Shown here piece after piece: positions 37,208 through 47,681 of a stretch of DNA of 64,000 nt (its first letter is position 1; every line of letters begins with the position of its first letter). The translations under genes and the position numbers were made by a program. The notes beneath the pieces are model-generated. The model was not told where the DNA came from and ran no database searches. It saw only the letters and a list, made by a program, of their open reading frames with translations. The stretch comes from Bacteroidota bacterium. GTDB taxonomy: Bacteria > Bacteroidota > Bacteroidia > Chitinophagales > Chitinophagaceae. The stretch is taken from contig JADJSG010000004.1 of NCBI GenBank assembly GCA_016711825.1, forward strand, positions 434,001 through 498,000, in the 5' to 3' direction.

Positions 37208-37709
37208 ATAGAGGCTTGAACAATGATAAAATACCGATGAAAAGTCATTGCAACATTCTTATTAATACCCGTGAATTGCAAAATGACCGTATCGCTTCAT
37301 CGCATTCATCATTATTGTTACCAGCATGATCGATGTCATACTTAAAAAGTATTGGCACTTTTTTATAAATAATCATGTTGTAAAAGCATCCTCACATTAA
37401 AGATATTTCAATAACGATTCCCTTAAATGCAAATTATGTAAGTATTATTCTGATATTTTTCAGACTTCTAAATCATTACATTGGGTATGAGAGCTTACAA
37501 ATATTACACTGGATAGTTCAGTAGAATATAGTTGTATCCAGGCTTTGTATACCCAACAAATATTTTAAGTTTTTGGGATTCCTTGTGTAAATTGCATGCT
37601 AAAAAATAAAAAGGCATCTAAAATTCAACTTTTAACGGCTTTTTTGCGTCTTGAAATGCAAAGGCCTCATTTTGACATTTTAAAAATCATTTCAATTAAT
37701 ATCTATCTC
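37208..37709. other. Intergenic region, nothing recognised
   Basis: About 500 bp. An in-frame leader continues upstream of the type B protein from 37596 but lacks a signal peptide, so it is not counted as coding. No exact -7 box near 37710 and no RNA structure stands out. Confidence 0.5.
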
Positions 37710-40700
37710 ATGCAATTAAAAACAACATTTATTTTCACATTATGCTTAATTGTTTGCAATCTTTTATCCTTTCATGCAGTAAGAGCTGATAACAAATCCA
37801 ATATCAACTTTGTGGAAAACAAAAACCAATGGGATACTCAGGTATTATTTAAAGCTGATTTACAGGGAGGTCGCGTATTTTTCACCTCCAAGGGCTTTCA
37901 GTATGTATATTACAATATGGCTGACTTAGAGAATGTCCATGAAATGAAGCATGAAAATTATTTAAAAGCCTATGACCAACAAATTAATTGTTATGCTTAT
38001 AATGTGACATTTAAAAATGCACATCCAAATCCTTTAGTTGCAGGCAATGAAAAACAATCCTATTATGAGAATTATTTTATCGGAAATGATGCAAAAAAAT
38101 GGGCAGGGAATGTAGGTGTCTATAAAAATGTAGTTTATAATAATTTATACACTGGCATCGATGTAAAAGCATACAGTGTTGCCAATTCATTTAAATATGA
38201 TATTTTAGTTCAACCGAATGCTGATATATCACAGTTAAAACTCCAATATGAGGGTATTCAACCTGTATTATTACCCAATGGTAATTTACAAATGAATGTT
38301 GGATTCAACAAAATAGAAGAAACAGCCCCATATTGTTATCAAATCATCCATAATAAAAAAGTGGAGGTTGAAAGTCATTATGTTTTAGACGAAAATGGCA
38401 TACTCAGTTTTGCATTTCCTGCAGGTTATGACAAAAAATATGAATTGGTGATTGATCCGGTGTTGGTATTTGCTACCTATAGTGCTTCAGTAGCTATGAC
38501 TTTTGGCTTTAGTGCTACTTATGACTTAGCAGGAAGCTTATATGCTGGTGGCGAATGTTTTGGTGTAGGCTGGGTAACCACTGTGGGTGCTTTTCAAATA
38601 GCTTATGGTGGTGGTGTTGATGCGGGTATCAACAAATATAATCCTACGGGTACGGGAGTATTGTATGCTACATATTATGGAGGTAGTGCACAAGATTTAC
38701 CTAGCAATTTAGTCGTAAATGACAATTTCGAACTAGCCATGACAGGCTCTACTTCTTCTCCTAATCTTGCTACCACAGCTGGTTGTTATGATAATTCGCT
38801 CAATGGCCAAAGCGACGCTTATGTAGTGCATTTTAATGCGGCAGGTACAGCATTAATTGGTGCCACATATATTGGAGGTAGTTCGGCTGATGCACAAAAT
38901 GTAGGAACCCTAAGTCCTAACTATGGTGATGGGTCTCGGGGTGAAATTTTTTACGATAATAATACTGAAATTGTAGTGGCTGTCAGCACCCAATCACAAG
39001 ACTTCCCAACCACACCTGGTGCATATCAAACTACCTATGGGGGCGGCACACAGGACGGTTGCTTTTTTAAACTGAATAATAACTGTTCAAATCTAATTTT
39101 TAGTACCTTTATAGGTGGTAATTTAGAAGATGCTGCATTTTCCATAGCCAAAAACTCATTAGGAAATTGGGTTATATGTGGTGGCACCAAAAGCAATAAT
39201 TTTCCAACAACAGGTGGTGCAATAACACCTTTGGCACCAGGGGCAACGGATGCCTTTGTATCAGTATTTAACAACAATGCTACCGCGCTTGTTAATTCAA
39301 CTTATATTGGAACAAATACTTATGACCATGCATTTAAGGTACAAGTTGACCCCAATGATACCATCTATGTGATGGGTCAAACGAATGGGGCTACCTTTCC
39401 TGTATCACCAGGTGTTTATACCAATGCCAACAGTACCATTTTTATTCAAAAGTTAAGCCCTTCACTCAATGCGATGATTTTATCTACCCGTATTGGTCAA
39501 AGCACAAATTTAGTGCCTACTGCTTTTTTGAAAGATAACTGTGGCAATGTATATTTTTCTGGGTTTCAGGCCAATGCAGGCTTACCCATTACACCCAATG
39601 CCTATCAACCCACACAAGGAGGCTTTTGGCTAAGTGTGCTTTCGGGCGATTTTACTTCATTGGTGTATGCTACGTATATGGGCGTGCCTGGCGATCATGT
39701 AGATGGTGGTACAAGCCGATTTGACCCACAAGGTATCGTTTACCATTCTGTTTGTACATCAAGTATGAGTCAGTATCAAAGCCCAGGTTGTTATTCACCA
39801 ACCAACCAAGCTGGAAGTTGGGATGTTGCTAGTTTTAAATTTAATTTTGAATTGTCAGGTGTAGTGGCTGATTTATCAATTAGCCCTAATGACTCTGGTT
39901 GTGCGCCTTTTTTGGTAAATTTTGATAACCAATCACAGTTCGGACTCAATTACAAATGGTATTTTGGCGATGGCGATTCCTCTACATTGGCATCACCCTC
40001 TCATACCTATTTAGCTGGTGGCATTTACAATGTAATGCTTGTTGCATATAATGCCAATACATGCATCCCTAGCGACACAGCGTATACGACGATTAAAGTA
40101 ATATCAAGTGTTGATGCTTCATTCATTACCAATGTAGTACTCGATTGTGTAGATGACACGGTGCATGTCAGTTTAGTTGATACAAGTCAGAATGCTTTAT
40201 TTTCATGGAATTTTGGCAATGGTGGCTTAGCTACTGGTGTATCACCTTCGATGTATTATGTCAACCAGGGTATTTATACCATTACCTGCTATGCAAGTAA
40301 TGGTTTTTGTTTTGACACTGCACAAACTATTGTCAATTTATTACATCCTATAGATGCTGTATTTGGGGTAAACCCCAGCATTTGTCTTGGCCAGCAAACT
40401 GTTGCTTCAAGCAATTCAGCACCAGCGGGTTATATCATACATGATTGGGATTTTGGTGATGGCACTCTTATACCGAATGGCTCAGCTATTCAACCACATA
40501 TCTATACTGTACCAGGCACTTACACCATCAGGCTAACCATAACTGATACTTTAGGATGCACCGATACGGCATCAGCGGTAGTATTGGTAGATGCCCCAGG
40601 TTATATAAACTTTACTGCCACCGATAGCAATGTCTGTGTTGGTCAACCCATCTTTTTTAAAGACACCATGGCACCACATACGGTATGGTTTGACTGGGAT

Positions 40701-41339
40701 ATGGGTGATGGTACCAATATCATCGATAAACATAACCCGCAATACTCATGGGCAACAGGTGGTGTTTACAATGTAAAACTAACCGGTCATTATTTGATTT
40801 GTCCTACTGACTCTGTAACCAAAACCATTATAGTGAATGATTATCCAAATCTTAGTCTCGGAAAAGATACTGCAATTTGTCCGGGTGTAACAGGTTCTAT
40901 ATTATTAAGCGACTTAAATAATCCTGGCGCATTGTATCAATGGAGTACGGGCGAAACAAGCAATAGCATCATTGTTACACAACCTGGCCATTATTGGGTA
41001 AAAGCGAGCAATGGTGAGTGTAGCACGGTAGACAGCATTTGGGTAAAAAGAGACTGTTATTTAAACATTCCTAATGCATTTTCGCCAGATGGTGATGGAT
41101 TAAATGATTATTTTTTACCACGTGAGTTGCTCAGCAGTGGATTAAAATCATTTACGATGAATATTTACAACCGTTGGGGCGAAAATATTTTCACAACCTC
41201 CAGCATCGAAGGCAGAGGATGGGATGGCAAATACAATGGTGTATCGCAATTGATGGGTGTGTATGTATATATGATAGAAGCCGAGTTTAATAATAATATC
41301 AAGAAAACCTTTAAAGGCAATGTAACCTTGGTAAGGTAA
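37710..41339 (+). CDS. Secreted SBBP-propeller/PKD protein with T9SS type B sorting domain
   Basis: 1,209 aa from the ATG at 37710, where the signal peptide (LKTTFIFTLCLIVCNLLSFH) starts; an extension to 37596 would bury it. The N-terminal region FVENKNQWDTQVLFKADLQG (DUF7948-like) covers about 230 residues. SBBP-type propeller repeats follow (LYATYYGGS, GATYIGGS, FSTFIGGN, YATYMG), about 250-710. Four PKD domains follow (YFGDGDSST, NFGNGG, DFGDGTLI, DMGDGTNI), about 730-1060. A CHU_C domain ends it (NIPNAFSPDGDGLNDYF, YNRWGENIF, KGNVTLVR). That domain directs export through T9SS as type B cargo. The role is probably surface binding; it is outside the PorU/PorV operon. Confidence 0.93.
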   Translation: MQLKTTFIFTLCLIVCNLLSFHAVRADNKSNINFVENKNQWDTQVLFKADLQGGRVFFTSKGFQYVYYNMADLENVHEMKHENYLKAYDQQINCYAYNVTFKNAHPNPLVAGNEKQSYYENYFIGNDAKKWAGNVGVYKNVVYNNLYTGIDVKAYSVANSFKYDILVQPNADISQLKLQYEGIQPVLLPNGNLQMNVGFNKIEETAPYCYQIIHNKKVEVESHYVLDENGILSFAFPAGYDKKYELVIDPVLVFATYSASVAMTFGFSATYDLAGSLYAGGECFGVGWVTTVGAFQIAYGGGVDAGINKYNPTGTGVLYATYYGGSAQDLPSNLVVNDNFELAMTGSTSSPNLATTAGCYDNSLNGQSDAYVVHFNAAGTALIGATYIGGSSADAQNVGTLSPNYGDGSRGEIFYDNNTEIVVAVSTQSQDFPTTPGAYQTTYGGGTQDGCFFKLNNNCSNLIFSTFIGGNLEDAAFSIAKNSLGNWVICGGTKSNNFPTTGGAITPLAPGATDAFVSVFNNNATALVNSTYIGTNTYDHAFKVQVDPNDTIYVMGQTNGATFPVSPGVYTNANSTIFIQKLSPSLNAMILSTRIGQSTNLVPTAFLKDNCGNVYFSGFQANAGLPITPNAYQPTQGGFWLSVLSGDFTSLVYATYMGVPGDHVDGGTSRFDPQGIVYHSVCTSSMSQYQSPGCYSPTNQAGSWDVASFKFNFELSGVVADLSISPNDSGCAPFLVNFDNQSQFGLNYKWYFGDGDSSTLASPSHTYLAGGIYNVMLVAYNANTCIPSDTAYTTIKVISSVDASFITNVVLDCVDDTVHVSLVDTSQNALFSWNFGNGGLATGVSPSMYYVNQGIYTITCYASNGFCFDTAQTIVNLLHPIDAVFGVNPSICLGQQTVASSNSAPAGYIIHDWDFGDGTLIPNGSAIQPHIYTVPGTYTIRLTITDTLGCTDTASAVVLVDAPGYINFTATDSNVCVGQPIFFKDTMAPHTVWFDWDMGDGTNIIDKHNPQYSWATGGVYNVKLTGHYLICPTDSVTKTIIVNDYPNLSLGKDTAICPGVTGSILLSDLNNPGALYQWSTGETSNSIIVTQPGHYWVKASNGECSTVDSIWVKRDCYLNIPNAFSPDGDGLNDYFLPRELLSSGLKSFTMNIYNRWGENIFTTSSIEGRGWDGKYNGVSQLMGVYVYMIEAEFNNNIKKTFKGNVTLVR

Positions 41340-41673
41340 AGTTACTTTAAGATTGATATGTGCTTCAACAATATATTGTTTCCATCCAAAACAAAGGAAT
41401 GCTAAGCATTCAGTGATTAATACCTACGATACCTTAAAGTTAGTCCATTTGTTATGAGCTAAAATGTATACCTAAGTGACAAATGTAATAGTCCAAAATT
41501 TCGTACCTTATTTTGTTCTAAACATTCGTATCAATCGGCATTTACCATTGAATTTCGTTTTAAATGCATAGCTGGATTCATGTTCAAGCCCTATTTCGTA
41601 TACTGATAATGATCGAATGACTTTTAGCATAGACCCTAAATAATCAAACAATTTAATATAAATTTGTGGCCTT
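41340..41673. other. Intergenic region upstream of glyS
   Basis: About 330 bp with no supported gene on either strand. Only the -7 box at 41659 stands out. Confidence 0.5.
41659..41666 (+). promoter_or_regulatory. -7 promoter box abutting the glyS start
   Basis: TAAATTTG (exact TAnnTTTG) ends 8 bp before the ATG, so transcription would begin at or next to the start codon, giving a leaderless or nearly leaderless message. Confidence 0.5.
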
Positions 41674-43116
41674 ATGGCAACTGAACAAAATAACTTAGCA
41701 GCAATCATAGCGCATTGCAAAGAATATGGATTTGTGTTTCAAAGTAGTGAAATCTACGATGGACTTGCAGCAGTATATGATTATGGTCAATGGGGTGTGG
41801 AACTCAAAAAAAACATCAAAGATACCTGGTGGCGCAGCATGGTGTATATGCATGAAAATATTGTTGGGCTGGATTCTGCGATTTTTATGCATCCTACCAT
41901 TTGGAAAGCCAGTGGACATGTAGATAATTTTAGCGACCCTATGATTGACAATAAAGATAGCAAGAAACGTTACAGGGTCGATCATCTGATTGAAGGGCAT
42001 GTGGAGCAAATGTCATTAGGCAATGAACTGATTGTGCAAATGGAAGCTTTACTGGCAAAGGATGACTTTGGCGGACTTAAACAATTAATCGAAGACAATC
42101 AGATCAAATGCCCCATCAGTGGCACTTGCAACTGGACCGAGGTGCGTCAGTTTAACCTGATGTTTGCCACTCAATTGGGTTCAGTAGCTGAAGAGTCTGA
42201 TACCATATATCTGCGACCAGAAACAGCCCAGGGTATTTTTGTCAATTTCCTGAATGTGCAAAAAACAGGACGTATGAAAATTCCATTTGGTATTGCTCAA
42301 ATTGGTAAAGCTTTTAGAAATGAAATTGTGGCACGTGGATTTATCTTTCGTATGCGTGAATTTGAACAAATGGAAATGCAATTTTTTGTTCGTCCCGGCA
42401 CCCAAAAAGAGTGGTATGAACACTGGAAGAAAACCCGTATGCAATGGCATTTAGACCTGGGCATAGCAAAAGACAAATACCGCTTTCACGATCATGTAAA
42501 ACTGGCCCATTATGCTGATGCTGCTTGCGATATAGAATATGAATTCCCCATGGGATTTAAAGAAGTAGAAGGCATTCACTCAAGGGGTGACTTTGATTTA
42601 AAACAACATCAGGAATTCAGTAAGAAGAAACAAATGTATTTTGACAATGATATAGATGAAGTTACGGGCAAACCCTATGGCAATTATATTCCTTATGTGA
42701 TAGAAACATCTATTGGTCTCGATAGAACGATATTGATGGTATTGAGCGAAGCTTATACAGAAGAAGACTTAAGTACAGAAGACAAAAAAGACAGTCGAGT
42801 GGTATTGAAGTTTCCACCAAAATTAGCTCCAATAAAACTTGCCATTTTACCATTAATGAAAAAAGATGGTCTTGCAGAAATTGCTCGATCTCTTATGCTG
42901 GAATGCAAAGACAGTTTCTTATGTTTTTATGAAGAAAAAGATGCAATTGGCAAACGTTACAGACGTATGGATGCCTTAGGCACTCCATTCTGTGTTACCA
43001 TCGATCATCAAACCAAAGAAGACCAAACCGTTACAATCCGATACCGCGATAGCATGGCACAAGAAAGAATTCATATGAATGATGTGAAGGATATCGTGAT
43101 GCAAGCATTGAAATAA
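41674..43116 (+). CDS. glyS: Glycyl-tRNA synthetase, dimeric class II type
   Basis: 480 aa. The N-terminal FVFQSSEIYDGLAAVYDYGQ and the class II motifs are clear: YLRPETAQGIFVNF, FRNEIVARGFIFRMREFEQM and the C-terminal SIGLDRT (motif 3 region). An anticodon-binding domain follows (KLAPIKLAILPLMKKDGL onward). It charges tRNA-Gly. It is the single-chain alpha2 form found in Bacteroidota, not the alpha2beta2 GlyQ/GlyS enzyme. Intact, with no operon partner. Confidence 0.97.
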   Translation: MATEQNNLAAIIAHCKEYGFVFQSSEIYDGLAAVYDYGQWGVELKKNIKDTWWRSMVYMHENIVGLDSAIFMHPTIWKASGHVDNFSDPMIDNKDSKKRYRVDHLIEGHVEQMSLGNELIVQMEALLAKDDFGGLKQLIEDNQIKCPISGTCNWTEVRQFNLMFATQLGSVAEESDTIYLRPETAQGIFVNFLNVQKTGRMKIPFGIAQIGKAFRNEIVARGFIFRMREFEQMEMQFFVRPGTQKEWYEHWKKTRMQWHLDLGIAKDKYRFHDHVKLAHYADAACDIEYEFPMGFKEVEGIHSRGDFDLKQHQEFSKKKQMYFDNDIDEVTGKPYGNYIPYVIETSIGLDRTILMVLSEAYTEEDLSTEDKKDSRVVLKFPPKLAPIKLAILPLMKKDGLAEIARSLMLECKDSFLCFYEEKDAIGKRYRRMDALGTPFCVTIDHQTKEDQTVTIRYRDSMAQERIHMNDVKDIVMQALK

Positions 43117-43285
43117 AGGGGGACACGGAGATTTTGGAACACGGATGAGAGGGATTGGGATGATGAGCACGGATATGGATTCGTACATTGATATATGGGA
43201 GCACGTAGTTTTTAGAACACGGATAAGTGGATTAAAAAGACTCACACTGATTTTAAGGGAACACGGATGATAGGGATTGGAAAGG
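43117..43285. repeat. Short degenerate intergenic repeats around ACACGGAT
   Basis: The core acacggat or a close variant recurs at about 43123, 43140, 43169, 43218 and 43261. The longer unit ggaacacggatgagagggattggg (about 43136) is nearly repeated as ggaacacggatgatagggattgga (about 43259). The area is G-rich on the plus strand against AT-rich flanks. I see no gene. It resembles intergenic repeat families seen in other bacterial genomes. Confidence 0.7.
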
Positions 43286-43427
43286 TGTTCACTGTATTAG
43301 ATATATGAATACAGATTGTTCTTATTGAAAAAAACACTCAAATAATATTATTTAAGGAAAACAAGGAGCAATACTTTATACACCACATATATTGCTTGTG
43401 ATTCACTTTATACCTTGAAAGAAATGA
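43286..43427. other. Spacer before the yidC stop, nothing recognised
   Basis: About 140 bp of ordinary AT-rich sequence between the repeats and the end of yidC. Confidence 0.4.
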
Positions 43428-45193
43428 TTATTTCTTTCCTTGATTTTTAGCTCTTTCTAGTTGTTGCTTTTGCATCTCAGCCATACGTGCCATCAATTTA
43501 TTTTCTTTAGGCGGTTCTTTCTTCTTGGCTTGAATTTGTGCATGTATTTTGTCAGGATCAATAATATAATTTTGTATCACATACTGCAAAATAATCGTGA
43601 TCACATTCGAAACAAAATAGTAAAAAGTAAGCGATGCCGGTAGCTTATTAAAGATACCCAGAAACATAACAGGCATGATAAAAGGCATATATTTCATCAT
43701 TGGATTACTTTGATCTACCGTCATGTTCATACTATATAAGGCAAGTACTAAACTCGTGATTACAAATAAGATTGTAAACAAACTGATATGATCGCCATAA
43801 AAAGGAATGGTGAATGGCAAATTAAGGATTGAATCATAGGTTGATAAATCTTTGGCCCACAAAAACTTTGACTGCCTCAGTTCAATGGCATGCGGAAAGA
43901 AAGAAAGCAAGGCAAAAAAGACAGGTAACTGAAGCAAGGCCGGCAAACACCCCCCAAGCGGATTAACACCTGCCTGACGATAAAGCTTCATTTGCTCTAC
44001 ACCAAAAGCTTGCTTATCATCACCAAGTTTTTCACGTAACTCATCGAGTTCAGGTTTAAGGGCTTTCATTTTCGCACTTGATACATAACTTTTATAGGTA
44101 AATGGCGACATCAACAATCGAATAATGATGGTCAGTAATAATATTACCATACCATAGCTCGATACTATTTTTGCTAAGCCATAAAAGATGGGTATGATAA
44201 GCCATTTATTGATATACTTTACAAAGCCAAAAATGGCATAGCTCAATGGAATAATTTCTTCCAAATCACGATGATAACTTTTAAGTAGTTTATAATCGTT
44301 GGGCCCCATAAACATTTTCATTTGAATACGATCTTTTGGCATTAAGGTAAGCCCAGCATCAAAATCAGATAGCAGATGTAATGCAGTATCGCCTTGCGCA
44401 GGTGCCACATCTACTTTGGCAGAAGCGATAAGTGGACTATCAGTGATTAATGTTGTATTGAAATAATGTTGTTTAAAGCTCAACCATTTTACGGATTCTT
44501 TCAAATCATGGGTTTCCTTTTCTTTAATGGTAAAATAGTCATAACCTTCTTTTTCTAGGTTAAAACAAATTTGGGTATATTGTTGCTGACTTTGTAAATC
44601 TTTTTCAGTAAGTAAAGACTGCGACTTCCACTGCATGCTTACATTTTGCGATTTATCGCTGTTCGCCAATTTGGCTTCTATACTAAGCATATAACCATTC
44701 GGTTCGAGTTTATAAGTTAACTCATCCCCATTGGCCACAAACGAAATCGCTCTTTTGTCAGCTGCCACTGTAGTATTAAATGCCACGGTTTTGGTATGTA
44801 CCAGATTACCATTCACTGATTTATAGCCAAAATCAATCAGGTTGTTTTTACCATCAAACAACATCAAAGGCCTGCCATCAAAGGTTTTAAATTTCTTTAG
44901 CTCGGCTTTCACAGCATACGCGCCTTGATTGGTGAAAGTGATCAACAAATCGTCGTTTTCAATGCTTGAAAACTGTTCAGGAATAGCCTGTGTGGTGGTA
45001 TCGCCCGGAATGGCGGCAGCTGCCACCAAGGTGTCTTTTTTACAAGGGTATCAATCGGCATGGTCTTTACCTTTGCAATTGAATCAGCAATGCGTTGTTT
45101 TTGTAATTGGGTTTGGCTGCTTTGGTTGTAAAATATGTATCCGATGAGCATTAACATCAATAAACCGAACCCTATAACCGTATTTTTATCCAT
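43428..45193 (-). CDS. yidC: Membrane protein insertase YidC (one frameshift as sequenced)
   Basis: The N-terminal signal anchor MDKNTVIGFGLLMLMLIGYI starts at 45193. This frame runs on into an unrelated tail, while the body (periplasmic domain, then the Oxa1-type helices from about VKYINKWLIIPIFYGL) is read in a second frame from about 45035 to 43428. Adding one base to the six-T run at 45036-45041 (A run in the mRNA) restores DTLVAAAAIPG. The result is 588 codons, normal for the phylum. YidC inserts proteins into the inner membrane and is generally essential, so an assembly error is likelier than a pseudogene. The Lys-rich C-terminal tail fits ribosome binding. A -7 box lies at 45225. Confidence 0.92.
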
Positions 45194-45554
45194 TAAAGTG
45201 TGTTGTATATTTAATTTAAGGGTGCAAATATAAGGCAATAGGGCATTAATAGGGTTACTAAATATTTAATAACACGAAGTACCTCTATTCAAACACTTTT
45301 AGGGCTTTATATGAATACCAGGCCTTTCAATATTATACTTTGAAATAAGGAAATGCTTCATATCATTGAATTTCACTTTTCATGTATACTAACCATCATT
45401 ATGATATCATCATGGTTTGGGGTATCAATAGTACTGCCCTTTTAAAAAAATAAACTGAATACTCAAGAGGGTGAAAGCCCTTTTTCAAATAGCATCCCCT
45501 CGTTTTTTCCCATTTTCATAAAAATAATGTATTTTGTTTGCTACAAAATGAAAT
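45194..45554. other. Intergenic region between divergent yidC and the APC permease
   Basis: About 360 bp. It carries the yidC -7 box; otherwise nothing is recognised. Confidence 0.5.
45225..45232 (-). promoter_or_regulatory. -7 promoter box for yidC
   Basis: Minus-strand TATATTTG (exact TAnnTTTG), 32 bp before the yidC ATG at 45193. Confidence 0.5.
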
Positions 45555-46885
45555 ATGAAACAAACTTTAAGCCGATTTGACCTCACTATGATTGTTATCA
45601 GCCTTGTGATAGGGATGGGTATTTTTCGAACACCCGCTTCTGTTGCTGCCGATGCAGGTAATCAATTGGTATTTTTTGCTGCATGGATTTTTGCTGGTAT
45701 TGTGAGTTTGTGTGGGGCGCTCACCTTTGCAGAAATTGGCAGCCGCTATCCTTGTCATGGCGGGTTTTATAATATCATGGCATTGACTTATAATCCTGCC
45801 ACAGCTTTCTCAATCAATTGGGCAACCCTCATATCAAATGCAGCAAGTACAGCGGCAGTTGCCCTTGCAGGTACCGAATATTTATTTGCCGTTTTTATCA
45901 AAGACACCAATGAAATCGCCGATATCTATAAAAAACTGTTTTGCATCGGCATTATTCTTCTCTTGTTTCTTATCAATTATGTGGGCCTACGTATGAGTGC
46001 AACCATGCAAAATATATTGATGATGATGAAAATAGGGATGATTCTCTTGATTATAGTATCGCCATTCTTTATAAGTAATACCCATGCCATTTTTGATTCA
46101 AACATCACCTACAAATCTTTTTCCTTATTAGCCTTTTCGATGTGCTTCAAATCGGTGTTTTTTACTTGTGGTGGCTACCAGCAAACCGTTAATTTTGGTG
46201 CTGACATACCAGATGGTAACAAACAAATACCCAAGGCTATCATCACGGGTTTTCTGGTTATTCTTTTTCTCTATATTTCAATTAATATTGCCTATGTGTC
46301 ATCACTGGGGTTTCAAACACTCGCAAATACTAAAACACCCGCTGCGCTGATTATCCAGCAGATGATTGGCGAAAAGGCTGGTATCGCTTTTTCCTTTTTA
46401 ATGTTTTTTTGTGTTATGGGGTATGTCAATGTCTGTATGTTGAGTAATCCCCGTGTTTGCTATGCGATGGCAAAAGAGCAATTGTTACCCAAAGTATTTG
46501 GTGAGATGCACGAAAAAACACAAGTTCCAAGGGCATCACTTGCTCTTTTTTCTGCTATTACCATTGTCACCTTGTTTTTAAGTACCGAGTTTGACAAAAT
46601 CGTCAATATTATCATGTTTTTCGACTCCATCAGTTTTGTAGGCCTCATCAGTTCTATTTTTTATTTACGACACAAAAATATTTCACTGCTGAGCGACAAG
46701 CCTTACAAAATAATGGCCTACCCTATACTCCCGATTTTTTTATTTTAAGCTATCTGGGCGTTACCGTCAGTGTAATCATTAAAGACCCGAAAGCCCCATT
46801 AATTGGACTTGTGGTATTTGGAGCAGGCCTGGCCATGTATTATTTTGTAAAAAAATCGAATCATCAAAAAATCAATAATCCTTAA
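45555..46885 (+). CDS. APC-family amino acid permease (one frameshift as sequenced)
   Basis: About 12 membrane helices. MIVISLVIGMGIFRTPASVA with the glycine-rich first helix is typical of APC-superfamily amino acid permeases. The frame stops at 46748, but adding one T to the seven-T run at 46735-46741 continues it. The downstream sequence reads ILSYLGVTVSVIIKDPKAPL and ends at the TAA at 46883-46885, giving 443 residues and the expected last two helices. An assembly error is the simplest reading. It lies 24 bp before the zinc-peptidase-like gene, suggesting an operon that couples uptake to peptide or amino acid chemistry. Confidence 0.85.
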
Positions 46886-46909
46886 ATGGTATAACATGAC
46901 CAAACCTCA

Positions 46910-47671
46910 ATGAAAAAATATCGCTTCACGCTATTTGTTTTCACCCTTATTTGTATTTCTTCCTCTTACAATACAGACGAATATCGCATTGCCCTGGGCG
47001 ATAGAATCTGTATTGTAAAAAAGACGATAACCCAGGCCAATGCCCTGACTCTAATTGCCCTTCACGACAATGAAAACACAGCTATTGAAGCTTTTCAAAG
47101 TTGGACACAACAACTCAATATCAACTTGCTCGAATTACATCAATCAGATGATCGGTATTTAAAATGCCGTTATAACAATAGGGATTATTGTTTTGACCCC
47201 AATCAGGTGTTTAGTGAAAAAGGAATACATAATACCCTTTACGAAAAAAACTCATCATGCCCACCTGAGCTCGTGCGTATCATAAAAGCATTTGCAGATA
47301 CTTTATTAAACGTGTTTTTAAATGCCCGGTATCATCAGTATATGATTGCCATACACAACAACAGCCCTGAAAATTTTTCGGTCTTGAGTTACAAAAACTC
47401 TAGCAATGCCACTGCGGTATTTATTAGCAAAAATGAAGATATAGATGATTTTTATATTGTAACCGACACTTCAGATTTTGAATATTTCAAAAACATGAAT
47501 TTGAACGTGGTATTGCAAAGTAAGGATGCCGAAGAAGATGGTTCATTATCGGTCTATTGTCAACAAAACCAGATCCCCTATATCAATATCGAAGCAGAAC
47601 ATGGGCATCTCAACAAACAGATCGAGATGATTAAAATTGTGTATGATTTAGTCAGTGAAAAAAAGGGGTAA
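46910..47671 (+). CDS. Exported protein with M14-like zinc-peptidase features
   Basis: 253 aa, N-terminal hydrophobic signal (residues about 5-18). I do not recognise a named family. Three features suggest a metallocarboxypeptidase-like (M14) or desuccinylase-like fold. His52-x-x-Glu55 (LHDNEN) looks like a zinc pair, and His149 (IAIHNN) like the third ligand at suitable spacing. An acidic pair near the C-terminus (Glu228/Glu230, NIEAEHG) could be catalytic. The segment CFDPNQVFSEKGI is also distinctive. If right, it would trim peptides or amides outside the cytoplasm. Co-transcription with the APC permease 24 bp upstream fits that. Existence of the gene is firm; the function is inference. 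Confidence 0.6.
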   Translation: MKKYRFTLFVFTLICISSSYNTDEYRIALGDRICIVKKTITQANALTLIALHDNENTAIEAFQSWTQQLNINLLELHQSDDRYLKCRYNNRDYCFDPNQVFSEKGIHNTLYEKNSSCPPELVRIIKAFADTLLNVFLNARYHQYMIAIHNNSPENFSVLSYKNSSNATAVFISKNEDIDDFYIVTDTSDFEYFKNMNLNVVLQSKDAEEDGSLSVYCQQNQIPYINIEAEHGHLNKQIEMIKIVYDLVSEKKG

Positions 47672-47681
47672 CAATAACTCC

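Noticed and set aside
37596..37709. 38-codon in-frame N-terminal extension of the type B cargo protein
   Set aside because: It would place the signal peptide internally; the ATG at 37710 starts directly before it.
41508..41720. Minus-strand 70-codon frame across the glyS start
   Set aside because: It overlaps a firmly supported gene start and has no domain or signal.
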